64,000 nucleotides of DNA from Prosopocoilus inquinatus (Eukaryota > Arthropoda > Insecta > Coleoptera > Lucanidae): the NCBI GenBank assembly GCA_036172665.1, contig CM069876.1, positions 49,073,001 to 49,137,000 on the forward strand, in the 5' to 3' direction. The notes below the pieces were generated by a model. The model saw only the letters and a program-made list of their open reading frames with translations. It was not told the DNA's origin and made no database searches. Below, in pieces: positions 10,540 through 23,000 of the stretch. Every line of letters begins with the position of its first letter. The first letter of the stretch is position 1. The position numbers were made by a program, and so were the translations under genes.

Positions 10540-11349
10540 TCAAATTAAAACTATCAGTATCTCTTTACACACTTTTTTTTTTTGAAATGCAGGTTGTTCC
10601 CCCTCCAAACATTTTTATAATTTATTTGTTTACATGATGTGACGTTTAAGTTTATATTTTTAAATTCAAAACACCGAGGCATTTTGCTGTTGGCGCAAGC
10701 AACAAAAAAAAAGCACAAGTATTTTTGATTATTTGGAAGGCACGCTCCAGTTTTGCTGCCATAAAATTTAAGCGCTTCTGCTGCGGCCAAGCATGGCGTT
10801 CGTTGTTTCCGCTCCCGTTTCGCTGTACTTTGCTGACTCCATTGAACGCACCCGCTGTGTTTAGTCAGCGAGATTACGAATGTTATCTTTACTCGCAGTA
10901 TTGGCTTAGGATATAATTTTTGGCCAGACATGGAAACAATTCGCCAGTAATAATGAGCAAGTGAATCATTTCAAAGAATTATAATAACCACCCATCTGAG
11001 AAGTATACTCAAGGCGAGGAGTGTTTGAGCGAAACACGAGATTCCAGCCTTATCATTTGAAATCAGAAAGTTTACGAGTAATTGCCCCACGTGTCTTTCT
11101 TTCTAAATAAGCATGTGTTCCTTTTTTTTCGGTCTTTACATTTGAAGATAATGCAATGAGTCATTATAAAATGACTTGCATTGCATTATATGATGTGACA
11201 CCGAATAGAATAAATACGATTGCCTAATTGATATAGGCAAGTACAAATTCGGTCACAAGTCACATTTCCAAATTTATTTAGGTATTTTTTTTAATTGGTT
11301 TTATTAAGTGAAACCAATTAATTTAATTCCGACTAATTTTAGAAATAAA
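10540..11349. other. Non-coding stretch before the LINE
   Basis: A 125-residue minus-strand frame (10,931-10,554) and a plus-strand frame across it show no domain, and the former ends in a Lys-rich low-complexity tail; neither is accepted. TTGAACGCACCCGCTG near 10,843 resembles the arm of the small element at 9.9-10.2 kb. Confidence 0.35.
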
Positions 11350-13990
11350 CAATCCGTAATCATCATATACTTGACAATAATCTTCACTATGATTACCTTT
11401 GTATAACCGAGCACTGGTTAAACCACTCGGAAACTGAAGTCCTAAAGATCGCAGGATATAAACCTGTATCAAGTTTTTGCCGAAAAAATGGTTATGGAGG
11501 TTCCATGATACTTTCGGACAAATTACAAAGTAATTGCATAACCAAAATTAGCGATCTCTCTCTATTTCTAAACTGTGCGAGTTATCTGCTATTCGGGTGG
11601 GTAGCAGAGAGAAACTTAATTATAATCAATATTTACCGTCATCCAACAGGCAGTCTGGACTCATTTTTGGGGATTATGGCCAATATCCTGGATGATGTGC
11701 AACACAAAGCGCTTATCATAGGTGGAGATTTCAATCTGAACTTTCACTTGAATGACCATGAAGCAAGGACGTTCTGTGGACTAATGGCTAGCTATGATCT
11801 CTTCCCAAAAGTTACTTTCAGTACTAGGCAGAATTCCATACTTGACAATGTCTTCACCAATTTTACTTCTGATTCTACCTATAAACCTCGGTTTCTCTGA
11901 CCATAAAGGCATATTTTTTCAATTGAAAACCACACAGCGGCAGAGATTGACTCAAGAGATCATGTATCAACCGATTACAAACTTAGGAAAAATACATTTC
12001 TTTAATATTGTTGACGGTTGCGACTGGAGTATTATTTCTGAAGATACAATTAGCGTAGAAGATAAGTTCCAGTTTTTTGTTGATACTCTTGAAAACGCAG
12101 TAAAGATGGCTTTTCCTATTGTAAAACGAAGAACAATCAACCACAATAAGATTGAGTGGTTCACCAACGATCTATGTAGCCTGCGAAATACTGTATGTCT
12201 TCTTAATGAATTATACCAAAAGCGACCTAGCGATAACTCATTGAAGGAAGAAAGAAACAGATTCCGGACAACTTACCGTGAGGCCTTGAGAAATGCCAAA
12301 GTGAAAGCCAACAGTGATTTTGTAATTAAATCCAATAAACAATCTAGAGCATTATGGCAAGTGGTAAATCAAGTGAGAAATAATAAGACGAGCCATGATG
12401 TTAACTGTGAAATTGATTGTGATGTGTTTAATGATTTTAAAATGTCTTGTACTGTTCCAAAGTATTTCAATTTTGACTATGTATCCTGTGTAGCAGTTAG
12501 AGAAGTAATATGTAAGTTGAAGGCTTCCGCTACTAGAGATACTTACGGTCTAAATGTTAATCTCATCAAAGCTATTAATGACATAATTGTAGTCCCATTA
12601 ACCAAAGTTATTAACTTGTGTATTAAGGAGGCAATTTTTCCTAGCTGCCTAAAAATTTCTAGAGTTGTACCCGTTTTTAAGAAAGGGGAACCAAATGATT
12701 TGCATAATTACCGACCAATATCGCTCCTCCCGATCTTATCTAAAGTCTTAGAAAAAGTTATGTCTATACAATTATCAACATTTTTTGAAAGCAATAATCT
12801 CTTCAGTGATAAACAATTTGGTTTCAGACGGGGACAGTCTACTACAAAAGCAATCACACATTTAATAAAATCGTCTATTCAATGTTTTGATAATAAACAA
12901 TTTCAAAAAGCTACTTTTCTTGATCTGTCCAAAGCTTTCGATTGCGTTTCGCATGAAATATTACTCCGAAAGTTATATTCATATAATATAAGCCCCATGA
13001 GCTGTAGATTACTTACATCATATCTCCTGAATAGACAACAATATGTCGAAACTAGAAATGGAAAATCTAAAATATTACTATCAAATATTGGTGTTCCCCA
13101 AGGATCAGTTTTGGGTCCACTTTTGTTTATAATCTATATTAACGATCTTCCAAATTCGATATCAAGTGATGTTGTACTCTACGCAGATGATGCAGCATTA
13201 CTATCAGTGAGCGATACAAAAGAACTTGCTGTTGAAAGGGATCATGAAGCGCAATTACAAGCGTGCACCTGGTTTAATGCAAACAAATTGTGTCAAAATG
13301 TTTGGAAAACTGTACACCTCATGTTTTCACTTTCGATCATTTGAGAAATTAGAAAACTATTCGATCAGTACAAATTTTCTAGGAGTTGAGATAGATGAAC
13401 ATATTGTATGGACAAAGCATGTCGAAAGTTTGGCTAACAAATTAAATCGTTCCATTTTTGTAATCCGTAATCTTAGAAACAACATAGAAAAAAAAAGCAC
13501 GTAAGAACAGCTTATTTAATCCTGTTTCAAAGTCATGCTTCATATGCAATTCTCTGCTGGGGCCACTCTAGTAGCGCACCAGTAATCTTTAGACTACAAA
13601 GACGTGCTATCCGAATTATGGCAGATATTGGATACAAGGACGACTGTAAAAATGCTTTTATTACGCTAAATGTTAATTAACTTTGACATCACCTTATATT
13701 CTAGAATGCCTTCTTTATATTAAAAATAACATGAACTTGTACAATCATCACTCTAACTTACATGATTATGATACACGTACAAAAAGTGATATATGTCCTC
13801 TTAACAACAGAATCAGATGAACTCAAATAAGTACAAGTTATTTTGGTATTAAATTTTTTAATGCGCTGCCCGAAAATATACGAAAATTACCACTTAATAT
13901 ATTTAAGCATAAAGTAAAGAACTTTCTTATAAATAAGGCAATCTACTCACATGAAGAATATTTTAAAACAAAATTCACTGCAACGTGAAT
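11350..13990 (+). pseudogene. Broken endonuclease-reverse transcriptase ORF of the LINE
   Basis: Frame one (11,350-11,900) encodes part of an EEP-type endonuclease: YLCITEHWLNHSE near the start, then NIYRHP and IIGGDFN. A frameshift near 11,890 moves the reading to the next frame (SDHKGI), which continues to about 13,300 with the reverse transcriptase: NYRPISLLPILSKVLEK, GFRRGQST, FLDLSKAFDCVSH, GVPQGSVLGPLLF and the catalytic YADD box (about 13,180). A second shift near 13,300 continues as SFEKLENYSISTNFLGVEID, and a third near 13,500 as RTAYLILFQSHASYAILCWG. An in-frame TAA (about 13,678) and a TGA (about 13,818) follow, with the C-terminal part ending near 13,990. No RNase H domain or ORF1 is present. 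Confidence 0.85.
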
Positions 13991-14118
13991 TGCAATAAGG
14001 TTTTAATGTGTATATATTTATTTTAATTTTATTTCTTTTTGCTTACCTTACCTCCGACGTATGTAAAACAAATTGTTAATACATTTAAAAAATAAATTAT
14101 TATTATTATTATTATTAT
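11350..14118 (+). mobile_element. 5'-truncated non-LTR retrotransposon (I/Jockey-like LINE)
   Basis: The element starts inside an endonuclease/exonuclease/phosphatase-type domain, contains a reverse transcriptase, and ends in AATAAATTATTATTATTATT, a (TTA)n tail typical of the I/Jockey group. The coding part is broken by at least three frame changes or stops, so this copy is dead. It was probably inserted by target-primed reverse transcription with incomplete 5' copying. No target-site duplication was resolved. The clade assignment is by motif and tail only; CR1 or another Jockey-supergroup clade is possible. Confidence 0.85.
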
Positions 14119-15890
14119 CTACTTATGTATGATATACATACCTTCCACTGACAAAAACATATTTTCAACTTTGTTTACCACGGTCTTAATTCTTGTTTTT
14201 TTTTTGCGAAAGATATGATATAAAAACTTATCTAAATAATAATAATAATGTGGAATGTGGCGCAAAATTGAGAAAGAGCAAAATTATGAAAGGAAGATCG
14301 ATGATATGTTTGCAGAATCTAAATTAATAGACGGACAGCAGCACCACTTGACGATGACTCAACGTTCAATCAAAGTTAACACGTTTGATTGTTTGTACCA
14401 CTTTAATAATAATAATAATAATAATATCTGCTCGATAAGTATTTAGCAATCTCGATTATTTAATTTTTACAATGTAATACAGCGTGTGCATGATGCCAAA
14501 CGTATCAGCACATCTAAATACAAGTTTTACTTGCGAATAACTAAAATAAAAGTCAATTCAAATCGTGGTTGTTGTAGGAGTATTATTTTTCAAGAAATTT
14601 CAAACACAAATTCAAAAGAGCGAGTAAAAAAGAAAAAACAGAATCGACACTACTCATACCACACCCATTGCACCCTGTATCGAGTCACCCTGTATAGAGT
14701 TCTCGAAACATTTTTCTTAATTTTTGGAAACAAGTGGTATAGTAAGTGTATTTTCAAAAATATCATACATGTATATTTTTAAAACAGCTCCCAACTTTAT
14801 TTTATTTAATCCGTTGATTATTTTTATTCCACTTTACTCTGATAGGTCGGCAGGTCTGTTTCGTTTGCGCATAAAAGCTATATCTATGTATATGTGAAGG
14901 TGTACTTCTGGAATATATAGATTTTTATCTATGTTCGACACCATACTTCTCCAGATCGATGGAATTAAATTGTTTTCGTTCATTAAACAGTTTCTATTTT
15001 TAGTTTTTTCCGCTTCGCGCAGTTTATCTGCGCCAATGAAATTGTATTACCAACATGCATTAAGGTCCCTCTTGTTGATTTTCGTGGTGGATTTCCGACG
15101 AAGTGGAAGACCGTGTAAGGAATTAAATAAAAACTGGGGCGGAAAATAACGAAAAAAATTCAAAGAAAAGTAAAAACAGGGGACAAGGAGGATCATCCTC
15201 GTTTATTAAACCGCGCACTGGTGAGTTCTTATAGCTTTATTATTATTATTTTTTTACTACTTAATATGTACAAATATTGCTAAATATGATCATACCTATA
15301 CCTACTCTTTATTCGTCTTATCTAAAGTGGCCCTTAAATTGGAAAATTATTCAGTATAGTTGATAAACGTCGTTGGAATTTCATGTTTACTGTCTAAAAT
15401 TCCTTCTTAAAAAAAGAATATTTAAGGAAAAGAGAGTGGTTTAGAAAGCATTTAGTTATGACCTTGAGTACTTTAAAAATAGCGTTCTAAAAACGTTTGC
15501 AACAACACCGAAAATTTCTGGTTTTTCTCAAAACTATTGAATCGCGAAATTTCCTGGAAAATTCCTTTGAAGCAGAACAACCTCCGGAGATGTAAATCGC
15601 TTTTTGAAAAAAAAAAAAAAGAACTTCAGTATTAAGTTTGGCAACGAACCGAGTTAGCTACGAGGGGAATTCAAAAAGTTTCGGCAATTTCACAAAAAAA
15701 AAAATAAAAAATTTAAAAGTACGTTTACCAATTTCTTGGTGTGGAGATTTGCAACGGTTTTTAATTCTTGGGGGACAATGAAGAGTTGAAAGGAGTCGAT
15801 GAACTTACAAGAATCGGCTAGGGGTCGATGAATCTACATGAATCGGCTGGGGGTCGATGAACGTGTACGAGTTTTCTAGGGGGAGGGGTC
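14119..15890. other. Non-coding stretch
   Basis: AT-rich. It has an (AAT)n microsatellite at 14,406-14,425 and two CACCCTGTAT motifs near 14,671 and 14,688 that look like ends of the TACAGGGTG inverted-repeat family seen at 47.6 and 57.7 kb. A small repeated phrase with GGGTCGATGAA occurs at 15,780-15,900. None of the open frames (60-100 residues) has a recognisable motif. Confidence 0.35.
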
Positions 15891-15899
15891 GATAAACTA

Positions 15900-18185
15900 T
15901 TAATATTAATGTGAAATAAATTAAAAGAAGAAAAAAAAGAAAACAAAAGTAGATGATCAATTGATGATTAAAAAATTAAAAAAATTGTCAAATAAAATCA
16001 AACAAAAGACGATCAATTGTAAATTAAAAAAATTAAAACCAATCAAATTAAATCGAATGAAAGGAAGAAAAAAGCAAAATTCGTTCGGCTGATCATGTTT
16101 AAAATTACAAAATATGCGGAATATAAAAATAAGAGATGACAATAAAGTTAGGACGAAAATAAAAATTGTATAGAACTAGGAATAAGTCAAATTAATTTAA
16201 AAGTCGGCGAGTTTTGTCTTCATGACTCAAACATTAATCTGTTATCAAATAAAATCCAACAAAAGGAGAAACAAAAACAAAAGATAATAATTTGATAGGT
16301 TAACCAAAAAAAAAAAAACAAAAAACGATCGGTGGTGAAGTTAAGACGAAAATAAATTCAACTCAAACCGAGTGAAAAAAAAAAAGAAAAACGAAAATAC
16401 GATTAATTGACAATTAAAAAATAACATCGTGTCAAATGAAATTTAAAAAAAATAATAATTAAAAAATATAGTCCTGTCAAATGAAATCAAACGAAAGAAA
16501 AAAAAACAAGAACAGATGATAAATTGATAAGTAAAAAATTAAATCAGAAAAAACTGGCGCCGCAAGATGACATGACGTGTCCAAAATGTAGCTAAATTGA
16601 CGCTTAAAAAAAGAAAAGAAAAAGAAACAAAACAAATGAAACGGATTAAGAGCAAAAATAAAAGTCGTTCAATTTATCACGCGTATTAAAAAATAAAAAA
16701 ACACAGTCAAATAAGGAATTTAAAGAAAAACAAAAGGCGATCGGCGATGAAGTTGAGACGCGAATAAATTCAGTTCAAATCGAGTGTGAAAAAAAAAGAA
16801 AAACAAAAGACGATTGATCGATAATTAAAAAATAAATGAAATCAAAGCAAAAGAAAAACAAAAACAAAAAATAGTAAATTGATGTGATTGAAGATTAGGT
16901 CAAAAAGCTGCCCGCAAGATGACGTGCCGAAACTGACGATAAATCGATGGTTGAAAAAGAAACGAAACAAATGAAATTAAATCAATGAATTAAAAAAAAA
17001 AGAGAAAACAAAAGACGATCGGAGATGAAGTTAAAAGGCGATAATAAGTTCAACTCCTCAAGTCTAATGAGAGAAAGAAAAACAAAAGACGATCAATTGA
17101 TAAATTAAAAAATAAAATCGTGTCAGGTAAAATCAAAACAAAAGAAAAAAAAATTAAAAATGAAAGTTAAAAATTGACGTGCACAAAATTGGGTCAAAAA
17201 AATTGTCCGCGAGATGACGTGCCAAAACTGACGATAAATTGATGGCTGAAAAATAAAAAAAAAGGAAACAAATGAAACGAATCAAAGAAAACAAAAGACG
17301 ATCGGCGTTGAAGTTAAGACGAAAATAAATGCAACTCCTCAAGTCGAGTGAAAGAACGAAAAACAAAAGACGATTTATCGATAATTAAAAAATAATATTG
17401 TGTCAAGTAAAATCAAAACAAGAGAAAAAAAAACAAACAAAAACATCATATGATAAATTGATATGCAAAAAAATTAGGTAAAAAAAACTGGCCGCAAGAT
17501 GACGTGCCAAAACTGTAGATAAATTATTGACGGTTGAAAAATGGAAAACAAAACAAATGAAAATTGAATTAAATAAGTACAGTTAAATAAGGAAAAAATA
17601 AGAAAAATTGAATTAAATAAGTATACTTAAATAAGGAAAAAAAAAGATAAGAAAAATGAGAAAAACAAAAGACGATCGGTCAAGAAGTAAAGACGAAAAC
17701 GAATTCAACTCAAATCGAGCGAAAGAAAGAACAATGAAAGACGATTAATTGAAAAATTAGTTAATGAACTCACATCGAGAGTGAAAGAAAAAAAAACAAA
17801 AAAACGATCGGTTGTTAACTAAAAAAATAAAATAAAATCAAACAATGGAAAAAAAATCAAAAACATCCGATGACAGTCAAAAAATTGGTCCGAAGATGAC
17901 GTGCCAAAACTGCAAATAAATCGATGGTTAAAAAAAGAAAAAGAAAAATTGATTACATTAAAAATTGAATTAAACGTAGATAAATAAGGAATTGAAGAAA
18001 AACAAAACAAAAAACAAAAGACGGTCGGCGATGAAGTTAATTCTAAAAGAATTATAAAAACTACGAGTGTAGTCAAGAGAAGTGAAGAAAAAAGTTTGGA
18101 ACAAAAGAAAAAAAAAAACAAGAGACTCGAATCGATAATTCAAATAACATAAAATAAAGTCAAACCGAAATCAAGAAAAGACAAA
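15900..18185. repeat. Diverged tandem array, about 290-bp units
   Basis: The phrase GATGACGTGCCAAAACTG followed by GATAAATYGATGG recurs at about 16,920, 17,214, 17,500 and 17,896, with an older copy near 16,567. Each unit also has one or two copies of GAAAAACAAAAGACGATCGG, an AAAATAAAATCGTGTCAA-like segment and GAAGTTAAGACGAAAATAAA. Units are well diverged, so the array is old. It is A-rich with no coding capacity; the minus-strand Phe-rich frames are artefacts. Confidence 0.7.
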
Positions 18186-18192
18186 AGATTTA

Positions 18193-18440
18193 TAATAACA
18201 AAATAAAATAAAATAAAATAAAATCAAATCAAATAAAATCGAATAAAATCAAATCAAATCAAATCAAATCAAATAAAATCAAATAAAATCAAATAAAATC
18301 AAATAATATCAAATAAAATCAAATAAAATCAAATATAATCAAATAAAATCAAATAAAATCAAATAAAGTCAAATATAATCAAATAAAATCAAATAAAATC
18401 AAATAAAATCAAATATAATCGAACAAAATCAAACAAATAA
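18193..18440. repeat. (AAATAAAATC)n 10-bp microsatellite
   Basis: About 25 copies of a 10-bp unit, AAATAAAATC, with single-base variants (AAATCAAATC, AAATATAATC), run without interruption. It borders the array at 15.9-18.2 kb, whose units contain the same AAATAAAATC word, so it probably grew out of that sequence. Confidence 0.9.
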
Positions 18441-20001
18441 ATCAAACAAAATTACAATTTTAGAAATATTAATTAAATTTGAAAGGGGGTCAACGGAAAT
18501 TTTTATTTTTCTGGTAAGGAGTCGATGCTTCTTAAAAAAAAAGGGTGGGAACCCCCTAGTCGGCACCTTTTTTTTGGCTTTTCGGTTTATGTTTCATCTT
18601 TTCGTTCACTTTCGTATTTAAAATAATAATTCTTCTTTAGCTCAATCAGAAGCCGCGGGAACATTATCTGCCAGATAACGAAACTGCAGTAAACTTTCAA
18701 ATAACGTAATTTTTTTTTTTCTGTTCAAAAGAAAGACAGGACTCGATCGATTGCTCATCGTTGTCCTTGTCCTTTTTTTTTTGCTCCTAGAAATTAATAA
18801 GAGGAGAGTCTTGCAAGAGGAAAAGTGTAAAGAATTAATTCCTTTATTCGCAGGTATTAATAATAATAATAATTATAATAATAAACTTTATTCTTCAATT
18901 GACAACGTGATATGTTTTGAAGATTGTCGCAAAACAGAAAAATTACAATTATTGTCGGTTGATAAAGAAGAACGCGATTTTTAAGTTTGCCGAACATGAT
19001 TATTATTGCATGAACGATCCCACCTCTGCCACCACGTGTTGCAAAAGGAAAAGAAAAGAATTGTATATAATTAATTCATTTATTTGTATCTATTATTATT
19101 TGTCGATGAAGAAGACGACGATTTTAATGTTTCGCGAACATGTCTAACATAATATTATTGTACGAATCGATCCCACCTCTACCACCATGCGTTGCAAAAG
19201 GAAAAAGAGGCGTAAAAAATTAATTAATTACTTTATTTGTATTGTTGTCGGTTGATAAAGAAGAACGCGACTTTTATGTTTGCCGAACATGACTAACATA
19301 ACATTATTGTACGATCGTTCCCACCGCTGCCACCATTCGTTGCAAAAGGCAAAAAATAATTGCATTGTACACCATAGGCCACAAAAGAATATAAAACTAT
19401 TTTTCATATTTTAATTTCAAAATATGATTTAAATCAATACAAGACGATAAAAAAAATAAAAAAAAAAAAACAGATTTGTCGACCGTTGTTGCCTCGGTTG
19501 ACTTCGACGATCGATACGTGGCCGAATGGAATTCTCAAAGCAGATTCTGATTTCGCGTACTATACGGGGTGTCCCGTTAAATATCGCACGCACCTTATAC
19601 AGCTACGAACTGAATGCTGTTTTGCGAAGTACGACTTCATTTCTGTCGTTTTCAAGCCGCCAAATTTAATCTTTTCGCCGATAAGATAATTTCGTCGAGC
19701 TGGTGCTGCTGCGGCCTGTACATACAAGGAAGCAGAGGAAAAAATGCGGCCAATAAATTCTCCTTATCACCAATCGATATTATTTGTTAGAGTGCCAGCC
19801 GTGACACACGTTTTTTTTTATCAAATCGAAAAACCCAATTTCATGATTTTGCGTTCTGATAATAATCCTGCTGACAAGATAAATGACTGGTCACCGTCGT
19901 CGTCGTCGCGCAGATAAAACAATTATCGCGAGCTTACGCCAGTCGCTCATTCGCAGTGCACCCCGATGGAACGGTCGAGTGCGTTTTCCTAATATTCGCC
20001 T
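18441..20001. other. Upstream flank of the ABC gene with a 3-copy tandem repeat
   Basis: At 18,950-19,355 three units of roughly 150 bp share GTCGGTTGATAAAGAAGAAC, TTTGCCGAACATGA, CCCACCTCTGCCACCA and GTTGCAAAAGGMAAA. At 19,562 ATACGGGGTGTCCCGTTAAA looks like the end of an inverted-repeat transposon fragment. The promoter of the ABC gene should lie in this interval, but no TATA box and initiator pair at a convincing spacing was found. The last in-frame stop before the ABC start is TAA at 19,990. Confidence 0.45.
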
Positions 20002-23000
20002 ATGAAGAAGAAGATCACCCTGTCCAACATGCCAGACGACGAGAAGAAAAAGAAAGACCCCCTGGAAGCGTGAGTGTATTCGGAAATATCGTACGGGCCC
20101 CTCCAATCGCCCGCCGTGTTTCGGAATCGGACGGTTTACGCAGCGCCTAACGCCAACGAGTACGGCGATTGGAGGGAGCGCGTACGATACTTCTACAACA
20201 TTTGCGGCGGTAAATAAAATTAACAAATTTATCTCAGGGAGTTTGTTAAAGACGAAGCGAGACCGCTCGAAGATGAATACGAGGCGGTGCCCTTCTTCAC
20301 GATGGTAAGCTTTCTTTTTTTTTTTTCTTCACCCCATCCCCTTTTCGCTACTACGTCCTTCTTCCACCATTGCAGTTCAGGTATTCGACCAGACTGGACA
20401 AGTTCTACATGTTTTTGGGCACCATCGCGTGCATAATAACCGGCGCCCTCCAACCCATAAACATGTTGGTGTTCGGTACCCTCACCGGTGACATAATCGC
20501 TTATGGTATGCTCATAAGAGACGAGCACACCGAAGAAGAAAGGCTGGAAGCCGTCGATGCCTTCATGGAAAGCATCGAGCTGTTCGTCCTCTACAATTGC
20601 CTCATAGGTTTGGGGATGTTTATTTTCAGTTATTTGTCGACGGTCTTCTTCAATCTCAGCGGATTAAGACAGGTAAATGCGCCTTCTCTTTTTTTTTTTT
20701 GGGGGGTGGTTTAATCCAGAAGATTTCGATTTTCAGATATTGAAGATTCGCGGGTTGTACCTCGAGAGGGCGTTGGATCAAGATATTGGATGGTACGATA
20801 AGCACCAGACCGGCGATTTCGCCAGCAGGATGTCTGAGTAAGTCTTTGGATGAGGTGCGATTGGGGAGGGTGAGCTTGAATTGATGGCCTTTCCCCCTTC
20901 TTTAGAGATTTATTCAAACTGGAAGAGGGTTTGGGGGAGAAGGTGTCCATGTTCATCAATTTCCAAGTGGCCTTCATCTCCTCGCTCATCTTGGCTTTGG
21001 TCAAAGGCTGGGAGTTGGCTTTGATTTGTTTGATATCCCTGCCGGTCGCGATGGTTGCTATGGGGGTGGTCGCGCTGGTACTTTGATTCAAGCAGCTTCT
21101 AAATCGTTCTTTAATAAGCAAAGGGTTTCAGTTGACGTCGAAGTTGGCCAAGAAGGAGATGGACGCGTACGGCGCGGCCGGGGCCATCGCCGAAGAAGTC
21201 TTTTCCGCAGTGCGGACCGTCATGGCGTTCGGGGGGCAAAGCAAAGAACTGGTGAGGTACAGCGACCATCTAGTTTTCGCCAGGAAAAACAACATCCTGC
21301 GCGGGCTTCTTTCGGGTATTGGCTTCGGCATCTTGTGGTTTTGCATCTACGGCAGCTACGCCCTGGCGTTCTGGTACGGGGTGGAATTGATCCTCGCCGA
21401 AAGGCATTTACCCCCCGAAGAACAAACCTACGACCCAGGAACCATGGTCATCGTAAGCTAACTAGAACCTCCTCCCCCGCGGCGTTCACTACACCCCCAT
21501 CGTTCCTTCCAGGTCTTCTTCTCGGTGATGACGGGCAGCATGAATTTCGGCATGTCCGCCCCTTACATAGAGACTTTCGGGATTGCGCGTGGCGCCGCCG
21601 CTAAAGTATTCGGCGTCATCGATAACAACCCAGTCATCAACAAATCCAAAGATAACGGCGAGAAGTTGGGCAAGGTTCAAGGCAACATCACTTTCAAGAA
21701 CGTCAAGTTTAATTATCCGTCGAGGGATGACGTCGAGGTACATGCACCCACCTCATCACTTTGAAAATCAAAAATTGACGCCTTTTTTTTCTTCAAATCT
21801 TGAAGGTGCTCAGAGGTCTTAGCCTGTCGATCAAAGCGGGGGAGACGGTGGCCTTGGTCGGAAGCTCGGGGTGCGGAAAGTCGACGTGCGTTCAAATGAT
21901 CCAGCGTTTTTACGACCCCATGGAGGGGGAAGTAAGTTCTTTGTTTTTGTTTTTATAAATCCTGAAAGTGGGCGAAAGCTCATGGCATGGAAACCCAACG
22001 TGGTTTCAAATGTTCCAGCGCTTTTACGACCCCATGGGTTCCCAAGGGGAAGTAAGTTCTTTGTTTTTGCTTTCATAAATCCGGAAATTGGGGGAGACGA
22101 TGGCCTTGGCCGAAAGCTCAGGGCGTGGAAAACCAATGTGGTTTCAAATGTTCCAGCCCTTTTACGACCCCATGGGTCGCCAGGGGAAATAAGGTTTTTG
22201 TTTTTGCTTTCATAAATCCGGAAATTGGGGGAGACGATGGCCTTGGGCGAAAGCTCAGGGCGTGGAAAGCCAACGTGGTTTCAAATGTTCCAGCGCTTTT
22301 ACGACCCCATGGGTCCACAAGGGGAAGTAAGTTCTTTGTTTTTGCTTTCATAAATCCGGAAATTGGGGGAGACGATGGCCTTGGGCGAAAGCTCAGGGCG
22401 TGGAAAGCCAACGTGGTTTCAAATGTTCCAGCCCTTTTACGACCCCATGGGTCCCCAGGGGGAAGTAAGTTTTCCGTTTTGTTTTTATAAATCCGGAAAT
22501 TGGGGATACGGTGGCCTTGGTCGGAAGCTCAGGGTGCGGAAAGTCGACGTGGGTTCAAATGATCCAAATGACCCCGTGGAAGGGGAAATAAGTTTTTGTT
22601 TTTGTTGTTTTTTTTTGTTTTTATAAATCTGGGAAGAGACACGTACGCTTGCCTGTGTGTTATTTCGAGGCTTTAGATAAGGGGAAACAATAAATTAAAA
22701 TAACGATGGGAGGTGGGATGGGGGTGGGGGGGCATCAGATCGAGATGTGATAATGCATGGAGCATCGATAAAAATAATTTTTAATCTGGTGAATCACGCG
22801 CGGATATCCACTGCCAAAAAAAAAAATAGAATTTGCTGACTTTTACAATTTTTTAATTAATCAAATTAATTGTTTGCGTGTGCCAATTAACGACGATGAC
22901 AAGTGTCCTTCCTTACCGACGCTTTGATAACTTCCTTGAGTACGTCGGGTACATGATCAATTTTCTTATCTTTCTGATTAAAAATGGGGGTAAAGTATGA

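Noticed and set aside
10554..10931. 125-residue minus-strand frame with a start codon
   Set aside because: No domain, a low-complexity Lys-rich end, no splice or poly(A) context; overlapped by a frame on the plus strand.
21966..22620. Exon-8 copies as mutually exclusive alternative exons
   Set aside because: No acceptor with a pyrimidine tract precedes any copy, the 5' part of the exon is missing in all, and the copies begin within ATAAATCCGGAAATTGGG-type intron sequence.
22118..22626. Open frames over the exon-8 copies as a possible tandem-repeat protein
   Set aside because: The frames arise because the exon fragments stay partly open and the unit length allows it on both strands; each mixes exon and intron sequence.
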